This document shows, piece by piece, positions 41,918-49,915 of a stretch of DNA of 64,000 bases (the first letter of the stretch is position 1; every line of letters begins with the position of its first letter). Location of the stretch: NCBI GenBank assembly GCA_011390805.1, contig JAABRT010000001.1, positions 124,001 to 188,000 of the forward strand. The letters are read 5' to 3'. Both the position numbers and the translations under genes were made by a program. Source of the DNA: Gemmatimonas sp. (GTDB lineage Bacteria > Gemmatimonadota > Gemmatimonadetes > Gemmatimonadales > Gemmatimonadaceae). The notes under the pieces were generated by a model, which was not told the origin of the DNA, did no database searches, and saw only the letters and a program-made list of their open reading frames with translations.

Positions 41918-42382
41918 ATGCCAAAGGTCCGCGATCCCGATCCCGAGTACGTGGAGTTCCTGCAAGCGTTTGATCCTTCGATAAAGGAGCTGGCGCTCGC
42001 CGCGCGCGCGGCGGTGCTCAAGGCGGCCCCTGACGCGGGCGAACTCGCGTACGACGCGTACAACGCGGTGGCGCTGGCCTTCACCTACAGCGGTCGGCTC
42101 AAGGAGGCGTTTGCCCATGTGGCGGCCTACGCGGGCCACGTGAACCTGGGCTTCAACCAGGGCGCTGGACTGTCGGATCCGACAAGCCGGCTGCGCGGCA
42201 CCGGCAAGGCGATCCGGCATGTTCGGCTGCACCGGAAAGAGGATCTCGCGGATGCCGCAGTGCAGGCGCTCATTTCGGCCGCAGTCGTGGCCGCGGTACG
42301 GCCGGCCGTCTCGGGTACAAGCAGCGTCACCGTTCGAGCAACCACGGGCGGGAAGCGACGGCCCGCACCGCGCGCGGACTGA
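41918..42382 (+). CDS. DUF1801-like protein
   Basis: GELAYDAYNAVALAFTYSGRLKEAFAHVAAYAGHVNLGFNQGAGL...GTGKAIRHVRL. Confidence 0.6.
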   Translation: MPKVRDPDPEYVEFLQAFDPSIKELALAARAAVLKAAPDAGELAYDAYNAVALAFTYSGRLKEAFAHVAAYAGHVNLGFNQGAGLSDPTSRLRGTGKAIRHVRLHRKEDLADAAVQALISAAVVAAVRPAVSGTSSVTVRATTGGKRRPAPRAD

Positions 42383-42489
42383 CTCCAGATTTCTGCCGAC
42401 GGACGGGGCGGGGCGGGCGGACGACTACGTCGCCCACAGTTACGACCGTAGCCCACGGGCTTCCCCCACGTGTCTGAAATGGATAAAAT

Positions 42490-42510
42490 CAACTGGTCAT
42501 CAACCAGTTG
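42490..42510. promoter_or_regulatory. Palindromic operator candidate of TA module 4
   Basis: CAACTGGT-CATCA-ACCAGTTG 12 nt upstream of the antitoxin ATG. Confidence 0.65.
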
Positions 42511-42522
42511 AGGATCGGAGCC

Positions 42523-42771
42523 ATGGAATCCATCGCCGCGTTTGACGCGAAGACGCGATTGAGCGAGTTGCTCGATCGCGCCGCCAAGGGCGAAACGTTC
42601 GAAATCACCAAGCACGGCCGCCCCGTGGGCAAGCTGGGCCCGCCCGACTCCGTGCGAGATCCCAAGGTCATGGCGGAGGCCGTCAACCGGCTCAAGAGCT
42701 ACCGCGGCGCCTTGCAACGTATGAGCCGCGACGAGCTGCTGGCGCTCAAACACGAGGGCCACCGTTTCTGA
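42523..42771 (+). CDS. Phd/YefM-type antitoxin
   Basis: IAAFDAKTRLSELLDRAAKGETFEITKHGRPVGKL. Confidence 0.9.
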   Translation: MESIAAFDAKTRLSELLDRAAKGETFEITKHGRPVGKLGPPDSVRDPKVMAEAVNRLKSYRGALQRMSRDELLALKHEGHRF

Positions 42772-43181
42772 TGGCGGTCGTGCCCGATGTCTCGGCCATC
42801 CTGGCGCTGGCGCTCGACGAGAAGGACGCCACGTTCGCCGACGCGGTCATTGAGGCCATCGCTCGCGACGAAGCCATCGTGCCCACGCTGTTCTGGTACG
42901 AGATCCGCAACGTGCTGGTGATGGCCGAGCGACGCAAGCGCATCGCGGCGGCACGAACGACAGCCTTTCTGTCCGATCTGGCGCTGCTGCCGTTTGCGGT
43001 CGACGATCTCCCGCGCGAGGCGGTCGTGCTCGATCTCGCGCGGCGCCGGTCACTGACCGTGTACGACGCGAGTTACCTCGAACTCGCGCTACGTCGCGAG
43101 GCGCCGCTGGCGACGCTCGATCAGGCGCTTGTCGCAGCCGCCAGGAAAGAGGGTGCGACGCTGTTCAAGCGAGGCAAGTAG
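42771..43181 (+). CDS. PIN-domain toxin (VapC-like)
   Basis: VVPDVSAILALALDEKD; LTVYDASYLELALRREAPLATLDQALVAAARKEG. Confidence 0.9.
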   Translation: MAVVPDVSAILALALDEKDATFADAVIEAIARDEAIVPTLFWYEIRNVLVMAERRKRIAAARTTAFLSDLALLPFAVDDLPREAVVLDLARRRSLTVYDASYLELALRREAPLATLDQALVAAARKEGATLFKRGK

Positions 43182-43367
43182 CGAGGGCGGCCGATCTGGG
43201 AGTGATCGTCGGCCGTTGGCGCTGTCGCTGCTCGAAGTGCTTGTTGTGCCGCTGCGCGCCGACGCACTCCCTCTTCAACACTGTCTTCCAGGCGAAAAGC
43301 AGAAGGGCGCCGTTGGCCGGCGGTCCCGCCGTCCGAGCTCAAGATCGCTAAGTCGACGCTTCCTCAG

Positions 43368-43815
43368 TTACTGGGCCGCAGGATACTCGCCTGATTCCAG
43401 CTGCCCGATGAGATCGAGCAGTCCGGCGGCCTCCCACGAGCGATTGCGCTGCCCACTGGAGAGCGGGACAAGGACGCCTGCCTCGACGAGTTGCTCGATG
43501 GCGAAATGTTCGATCCAGACGCTGACACCTTCGTCACCATCGTTGCGAAAGCGCGTGAGTCCGGCGACGCACTGTGCCCGCGCCCCTGCGAATACGACGC
43601 TGATTGGTGGGACGAACGCGGGGGCAATGCCGCGCCGCTTGAGCACCACGCTGCGCTTCAGATACCAGCGCCGCCAGTGCTCCGTCGAGACGAACATTCA
43701 GTTCGCCCAGTCGCTCCGAAATATGCACTTCGTACCGGCAGGCTCTCCGATGGCGCGGTGGAGCATCGCGCGTCTCATCGGACTGCCAGATATGCGACTC
43801 GTATCGACCAGGCAT
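43368..43815 (-). pseudogene. Remnant of a Fic-family gene (N- and C-terminal pieces, catalytic core missing)
   Basis: N-terminal-like YEVHISERLGELNVRLDGALAALVSEA in one frame, then in another frame RRGIAPAFVPPISVVFAGARAQCVAGLTRFR...IEQLVEAGVLVPLSSGQRNRSWEAAGLLDLIGQLESGEYP; no HPFxDGNGR. Confidence 0.5.
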
Positions 43816-43836
43816 GGTGAAAAACGGGTGGACGGG

Positions 43837-43869
43837 AAGTGAAACTTGGAGGGAGTCATAGTTTCACTT
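43837..43869. repeat. Inverted repeat AAGTGAAAC-N15-GTTTCACTT (operator-like)
   Basis: Perfect 9-bp arms, upstream of the Fic-like remnant. Confidence 0.5.
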
Positions 43870-44065
43870 GAACTGCAAATGAAACCATGGAACGCCCCTG
43901 GTCCCGGATGCGCATCGCCCAGCTGCTGCATCCGCATAACAGCGAAGCGTCAGCGAAGGAAACTCCAGCCGAACCGTTCGTACAGAATCCAGCCGACCAC
44001 GTTGATCAGGAAGACCGCGATAAAGCCGATGGCGATGCGATCGGTGTTGTCTTTCGGCGGTCGTC

Positions 44066-44461
44066 TCACCGATGTCTCGGGACGCTATCCGGGCGTGGGG
44101 GATCCGGGAGCAAGGCCTGCAAGGCGATCAGGAACCGCAATCGCTTTAGGTCCTCGCCCGCGTAGTGGTAGACAGGCGTCACGTTGAGGGTCACCGCCGC
44201 CGAGTCGCCCAAGAGCAGAATCTTAATGGTGTCAGGCGATAGGGGCGTGGCTTCGCGCGGAACCTGCATCGGGCCGCGATAGCGGAGGATCTTCGGTTTC
44301 GCCATGAAGATCGTGTCTCCCACCTGCCGGACGAGCTTCTCGAACCGCTGCTCGGTCGCGGGCCGGCTTCTGTTGCCTGCCGACGACTCCTGAGCCCCGA
44401 GGGGTGCGGCGAGCACCATGAGCAGGGCGCCACTCGACAGAAACGCTCTATAGACAGCCAT
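44066..44461 (-). CDS. Secreted hypothetical protein
   Basis: Signal peptide MAVYRAFLSSGALLMVLAAPLGAQ; 131 codons. Confidence 0.5.
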   Translation of the reverse strand: MAVYRAFLSSGALLMVLAAPLGAQESSAGNRSRPATEQRFEKLVRQVGDTIFMAKPKILRYRGPMQVPREATPLSPDTIKILLLGDSAAVTLNVTPVYHYAGEDLKRLRFLIALQALLPDPPRPDSVPRHR

Positions 44462-44575
44462 TTCGAAGCATGCCTCCCCAGAGTTGTTGCAGCAAGACTG
44501 CCGACAGAGCACGCCAACCGAATCGCTTCTAAAAGCAAAACCCTCTACAGTTCGATTCCCAAACCCTCTACGAAA

Positions 44576-44606
44576 ATCGGCGCCCAAGCCGAAGCCGGAC
44601 GCCGAT
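44576..44606 (-). terminator. Hairpin ATCGGCG/CGCCGAT, possible terminator of the former tRNA locus
   Basis: 7-bp arms, weak T-run (TTTT) on the minus strand just downstream of the tRNA relic. Confidence 0.3.
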
Positions 44607-44630
44607 GTCGTAAGTGATTGATTTATATAG

Positions 44631-44680
44631 TGGCTAGGGAGGGAATCGAACCCCCGACACGCGGATTTTCAGTCCGACCA
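44631..44680 (-). tRNA. tRNA-Phe(GAA) 3'-half fragment (partial, non-functional)
   Basis: Minus strand CGGACTGAAAATCCGCGTGTCGGGGGTTCGATTCCCTCCCTAGCCA: anticodon loop CTGAAAA (GAA), T-arm GGGGG-TTCGATT-CCCTC and acceptor 3' strand; no matching D-arm or 5' acceptor strand. Confidence 0.8.
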
Positions 44681-44746
44681 GTGCGCTGGAATGGATGTAT
44701 TCCCTTGGAGAGCTTGACGTTACGCGGAGGGGAAAGGCGTGCAGGG

Positions 44747-44800
44747 TCCCTCTTCGGTTCGATTTACCTCCCTCTTCGAATCGCTCTACCTCCCTCTTCG
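44747..44800. repeat. Imperfect tandem repeat, 22-bp period, 3 copies of core TCCCTCTTCG
   Basis: Core starts at 44747, 44769 and 44791. Confidence 0.7.
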
Positions 44801-45112
44801 CGATGGAGCTTGGAAGAAGCCTAGCATCGGACGCGTGCAGGACACCCTTCGGTGCGAAAGCGACACGTCGTCGCACGGCCGAACGTCCGTACGTCTGCAC
44901 CGTCAAGTGACCGACGTCTGCTTCCGGACCGGCGGCACGTTCGTGTCGTGGCCCGCGGCGCGATTTAGGGAAGCGTTCTTCTGCTGGCGCGCTGCGTCCT
45001 CCGAGAGAACACGGACGCGCAACCGCCGCCGCTCGCGAGGCACGGGACCGGGGCCTATACTCGGCAAACCCCGATCGAAACTACAGTTCTGCCACACAGC
45101 CCCAAACCGGAA

Positions 45113-46960
45113 ATGATGAAGACTCCACTCATTGGGTCCGTCGCTATTCTGGTCGCTGGCTGCGCAACGACCAAAACCGGGCCAACCCTTGCCGGCGCGG
45201 AAGGCCCGCCCTGTTGCCTCAGGAGGCGTCGTCGCCAAGCGACGCACCTTTGGGCCTGTGGTCGTGGAGCGTGAATGGAGCCGGAGCTTACCACTCGCTT
45301 GCTGTCGAGAGGACGGAGGGTGAGTGGCGCGCGACCTTAGGATCGGAGCCTGTCGCGGCAACCCATGATCGTGGCATGGTCTCGGTTTCGGGACCGGGAG
45401 GGAGCAGGTTCGTGGGCGAACTGGCTTCCGACGAGTCGGCGATTCGAGGCTATTGGTACCAGCCTTCTTCGCCGCTCAACTATCAGGTGGTCGCAACGCC
45501 CTCCGTGCTCTCTGCTGAGGCGAACGGACAGTGGCGGGGTGACATCACCGCTCAACCCCGGCCGTTCACGATCTTCCTCGACATCTTTGAGGGCGAGGAC
45601 GCTGAGGTCTCGGCCGTAATCCGGAATCCCGAGGCGAACAACACTCTTGGCGCGAGCCGCTTTCGCCTTGTGACCAGCGGACAAGGTGCGTGGGAGCTGG
45701 TTGCCGGCAGCGGCGACAACGAACGGCGATATGGACTGAGAAGCTCCGAAGGCGGACAACTCCTGCTCGACTACGATCGCTTCGACGAACCTGTTCCACT
45801 CGAGACGGCGACAGACGCGCACAGTGCTGGCTACTGCAGTCGCCGCGATCGCGACTGGCCGGAACGTTTCACGCCACCGCCTCAGCTCGACGACGGGCGG
45901 GCGGTCGCGTCGCCGGAGGAAGCCGCCTTCAACCGTGCCGCACTTCATGCGTTGACCGTGAAACTTGCGAGCGTTGATCCACGCAGCCCACGGCCACAAA
46001 TGGTCCATTCGCTGCTTGTGGCGCGCGGCGGCCGGTTGGTATACGAGGAGTACTTCTTCGGTCATGATCGCGAGGACCGCCACGACGTGCGGTCTCTGGG
46101 AAAGGTCTTCGGCTCGGTGATGATTGGCGCGTTGCGGCAACAGGGCCATTCGATCGATGCTGCGCACCGCCCGATTCAGGACGTGTTTGATCGCGGCGGG
46201 CTGTCGCTCGATGATCCGCGCAAGTCCGCGATCACACTCGGTCATCTGATGACGTTTACGAGCGGTCTGGACTGCAGCGAAGATTCGAACTCGGCCGGGG
46301 CTGAATCACGGATGTGGGAGCAGGCGCACGAAGCGAACTACTGGCTGTTCACCTCGCGACTGTCCATGTTGCTCCGACCGGGAGAGCGCTACGCGTACTG
46401 TTCCGGAAGTGCCAATCTTGTGGGAGCGAGTCTCAACGCTTTCGGTGGCGCGCCGGTTTACGAGCTCTTCGACCGCCTGATCGCGAGACCGCTCGGCTTC
46501 GGACCTTATCACTTCCCCGTGGCGCCAAACGGAGAGGGGTATCTGGGCGGCGGTGCCTACGTGCGGCCGCGTGACATCCTGAAGATCGGCGCGATGTATC
46601 TAGCGAAGCACCTGGAACGGCCAGCAGATCGTGGATGCGGACTGGATCGAGGAATCAACGACGCCTCGGATCGACATCTCTCCTGCGACCACTGGAATGA
46701 GCGCTGAAGACTTCGAAGACAGCTACGTCGGCGGGGCTCAGGCGTACATCTGGCGCGTTGACACAGTGACCGCCGGGGAGCGACGTTATGCGTTCTATGA
46801 GGCATCCGGCAATGGCGGTCAGTTGTTGATCGTGGTCCCAACGCTCGACCTTTCGATCCTTTTCACCGGTGGGAACTACCGCATGGGAGGCATCTGGTCG
46901 CGTTGGCGCAGCGATATCGTCGGCGGGCACATCATCCCCGCGATTACGGCTCTACCGTAG
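45113..46960 (+). pseudogene. Serine hydrolase / class C beta-lactamase-like lipoprotein with apparent frameshifts
   Basis: Lipoprotein signal MMKTPLIGSVAILVAGCATT in one frame; body 45214-46707 with SLGK (SxxK) and YCSGSANLVG (YxN-type); C-terminus TWNGQQIVDADWIEEST... in another frame. Confidence 0.7.
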
Positions 46961-47039
46961 GTATCGGCGTGCCAGTCGCACCCGATCTGACGCGTGGCTT
47001 CGCTCTTGCCGAGCGTACGCGGACGCACGCCTTCCGCCT

Positions 47040-47261
47040 ACATGTCAACTCGATGTCCGGGTGCTGTGATCGCCACTTGCAGGACGCGGCGTCATTGATG
47101 CCTGTGGGCGGCAGAGGTCAGTACGGGCGTGTCGGCTTCGGCTTACTTCAACACGGCGATAATCTGCCTGTCGGTAAACCGCGATGTTTTCATCGAGTTT
47201 TCCTCGGGCCAGTGTGCGAGAATTTTTCACTTTTGGCGACCCTTCTTTTCCGGGGGGATTA
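47040..47261 (-). mobile_element. Decayed left end of an IS3-family element
   Basis: Minus strand TAATCCCCCCGGAAAAGAAGGGTCGCCAAAAG resembles the left end of the element at 55570; MKTSRFTDRQIIAVLK then in-frame stop and drift. Confidence 0.7.
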
Positions 47262-47620
47262 CCTTCGGGCGCGCCGGCTTGGCGTCGAGCGCCTGCTCGA
47301 CCGCCTGCCGCCACGCGGTCAGGTCGGTCATCTGGAGCCCCCCGCGGCGCAGCAGCGCGCCCAGCGCTGCCTCATCCAGGCCGGCGGCCTATTGGACAAC
47401 GAGGAGCTTCTCCGCGCCGGTCCGTTCTCCTCGCACACGTCGTGGCATGGCCACTACGCTACGCAGTTCCCGCACCCACCGCGAGAGCGTGGGCTACGGC
47501 ACCCCGACGGCGTCCGCCAACTGAGTCGCACTGACGGCCTGCGGCCCGACCAATCGCTTCACCACCCGCGCCTTGAGCGCGGCACTGGACTGCGGCATGA
47601 CCTGCTCCACCTCGCCCCCG
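47262..47620 (-). pseudogene. Decayed HTH transposase OrfA-like gene
   Basis: Minus strand MPQSSAALKARVVKRLVGPQAVSATQLADAVGVP*PTLSRWVRELRSV...AAGLDEAALGALLRRGGLQMTDLTAWRQAVEQAL with stop codons, cut by the IS3-type end. Confidence 0.65.
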
Positions 47621-47681
47621 GTGTGTCCTCCACGACCGCTGCCCTTACAGCGGCCGTGCGACAACTATCCTGACACAGGGC

Positions 47682-47757
47682 GCCACCGGTAGAACAGGCG
47701 AACGCAACCTGACACAAAGTACCACCGCTTGAGCGCGATGTCCTGTCCCGTGACTAC
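47682..47757. repeat. 76-bp direct repeat copy 1
   Basis: gccaccggtagaacaggcgaacgcaacctgacacaaagtaccaccgcttgagcgcgatgt...tgactac; near-identical copy at 47846-47921. Confidence 0.85.
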
Positions 47758-47845
47758 GATCGGCTGATCACCACCTTCGCGGAGCAGGACCCCAAGAACT
47801 CAGAAATCACGGTCACATCCGGCGTGCGCTCTTGTGGAGTGCCGG

Positions 47846-47921
47846 GCCACCGGTAGAATAGGCGAATGCAACCTGACACAAGGTGCCACCGCTTGAGGGC
47901 GATGTTCCATCCAGTGACTAC
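47846..47921. repeat. 76-bp direct repeat copy 2
   Basis: gccaccggtagaataggcgaatgcaacctgacacaaggtgccaccgcttgagggcgatgt...tgactac. Confidence 0.85.
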
Positions 47922-48045
47922 GCTTCGGCAGCGAACAGTAACAGTGCGCTCGCAGCACCCCGATTGACATGGTCGAGAGCGAAGGCGGCTGCTCGCGCGT
48001 ACGGCGAGCTTCGACGAACGGGCGGACAACTTAGCGGAGGGAGCG

Positions 48046-49896
48046 ATGGAAGGGCGCAAGAAGCGACCGGCGAAGCCACCGACGGCCAAGAAGGCGAAAG
48101 CGCTGAAGACGGCGAAGAAAGCAGGCGAGGGGTCCGCGACGTCGCTACGCAGCACGAAGCGGAAGACCGATGGCTCCAGACCGACGGAGGCGGCTGGCGC
48201 GGGGTCGAGAGGGGGAGAGTCACTGGATGACCTGCGCCGCAACATGATGCGGTCGATCGTAACGGAACCGCTTCTCTCGAAGACTCGCAGGCATCCAGCA
48301 GGCACTTTCGATGTCATCATCTCGCTCAACGAGCTGTACAAGGGCGGGATGGATGGGGCGCTCGCCGAGGTCGAGAAGCTCGCGAAGGCGTGGGGCGTGT
48401 CCTACTCTTCGGTCTCCAACTACGTGTTTGCTGCCCTCTCGGCCGAACGCATCGAATGGCTGGCCAAGTTAACGCAGACGGCGAACGTGACGGACCGGCG
48501 GAACGCGATCGTATACCGCATCTGGGAGGATAGCGACATCGAGGCGTCGCTGACGCGATCGGCGACCACGATTAAGGCTGATGCCGCGCAGCGTTCGTTT
48601 CACGCGCTGGGCGAGGGGATCGTCTGGGCTGTCATAGACTCAGGAATCGATGGCACGCATCCGCACTTTGCCGCCAAGCAGACGATGCACGGGAACATTG
48701 ACACACTGAATGTCCGGGCGCCGCTGGAACACCTCGACTTCACGCCCGACGTCGAAGCGCGTAAGGCGAAGGCGGATAGCGGTTCGGCGTCCCCGCCCGA
48801 CGACCGGTCACGACGGGGCCACCGGAGTGCGCTCGAAGACGACCTAGGCCATGGTTCGCATGTGGCCGGAATCATCGCGGGACATTGGACTGTGGCCCGG
48901 GAACAGAGCATGCGGGTCGTCGGAATTGAGGTGCGAGACGAGACTGTGGGTTCCGCTGTGGATGGCGAGGTCAAAACGATTTCGTACCGGGAATCGCTCA
49001 CTTCGATCAGTGGCGTCGCACCGCTGTGCAAGCTCGTGAGCCTCAAGGTCATCGCCGACCGGAACGGAACGGAGCACTTCAAGCAGAAGCAGGGGCAGGG
49101 AAAGGTGAGTTGGGTGCTGCGCGCGATTGAGCAGGTCCAGAAGTGGAACCAGCATGGTCGTCGCATCCTGGTGCACGGCGTGAACATGAGCATCGGCTAT
49201 TCCTTCGACCCGCGGTGGTTCGCGTGCGGGCAGAGCCCCATTTGCACCGAGGTCAACCGCCTTGTGCGCTCCGGAGTCGTGGTCGTCGTGTCGGCCGGTA
49301 ACGACGGCTACTCTTCGTACATCTCAGGCGATGCCAAGCAGCGGTTCAGCTACAACGAAAGCAGCATCACGGACCCCGGCAATGCCGAGCTGGCCATCAC
49401 CGTCGGCTCCACTCATCGAGACATGCCACATACCTATGGCGTGTCGTACTTTTCCTCTCGCGGCCCCACCGGTGATGGACGCCGCAAGCCAGACCTGATT
49501 GCCCCCGGCGAGCGCATCAGGTCGTGCGCGGCAGGCGTCGAGCGGGATCGCTACGTCGACGCGGACCCGCTAGGCGACGCGCCGGATGACGCTGGGACGA
49601 CAACGGATGATCCCGGCACGAAGGCGCACGCGCCGGAAGGCGGTGGCGTGGCGGTGGCAACGGCGAACGCGCCGGCGAACGGCAAGGTGCTCTACTGCGA
49701 GCAAACGGGGACGAGCATGGCTGCGCCGCATGTATCGGGTGCGGCCGCTGCGTTCCTTTCAGTCCGCACCGAGTTTATCGGGCAGCCCGAGCGCGTCAAG
49801 GCGCTCTTTCTCGGCAATGCGATCGACCTTGGGCGCGAGTCGCGAGGGCAAGGAAAGGGACTGCTCGACCTCATGAAGGTTCTGCAGGCGGTTTGA
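48046..49896 (+). CDS. S8 family (subtilisin-like) serine protease, no obvious signal peptide
   Basis: Triad motifs AVIDSGIDGTHPHF, DDLGHGSHVAGIIAGH, GTSMAAPHVSGAAAAF; oxyanion Asn SAGNDG; Lys/Ala-rich N-terminus. Confidence 0.92.
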   Translation: MEGRKKRPAKPPTAKKAKALKTAKKAGEGSATSLRSTKRKTDGSRPTEAAGAGSRGGESLDDLRRNMMRSIVTEPLLSKTRRHPAGTFDVIISLNELYKGGMDGALAEVEKLAKAWGVSYSSVSNYVFAALSAERIEWLAKLTQTANVTDRRNAIVYRIWEDSDIEASLTRSATTIKADAAQRSFHALGEGIVWAVIDSGIDGTHPHFAAKQTMHGNIDTLNVRAPLEHLDFTPDVEARKAKADSGSASPPDDRSRRGHRSALEDDLGHGSHVAGIIAGHWTVAREQSMRVVGIEVRDETVGSAVDGEVKTISYRESLTSISGVAPLCKLVSLKVIADRNGTEHFKQKQGQGKVSWVLRAIEQVQKWNQHGRRILVHGVNMSIGYSFDPRWFACGQSPICTEVNRLVRSGVVVVVSAGNDGYSSYISGDAKQRFSYNESSITDPGNAELAITVGSTHRDMPHTYGVSYFSSRGPTGDGRRKPDLIAPGERIRSCAAGVERDRYVDADPLGDAPDDAGTTTDDPGTKAHAPEGGGVAVATANAPANGKVLYCEQTGTSMAAPHVSGAAAAFLSVRTEFIGQPERVKALFLGNAIDLGRESRGQGKGLLDLMKVLQAV

Positions 49897-49915
49897 CCCC
49901 AGCACGGAGCACGTC

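Noticed and set aside
44540-44575. CAGTTCGATTCCC plus duplicated AACCCTCTAC on the plus strand, T-arm-like
   Set aside because: No accompanying anticodon arm or acceptor pairing; too short to call a second tRNA fragment.
44618-44824. 68-aa ORF MIYIVAREGIEPPTRGFSVR...
   Set aside because: REGIEPPTRGFSVR is the well-known spurious antisense translation of a tRNA-Phe gene; used instead as evidence for the tRNA relic.
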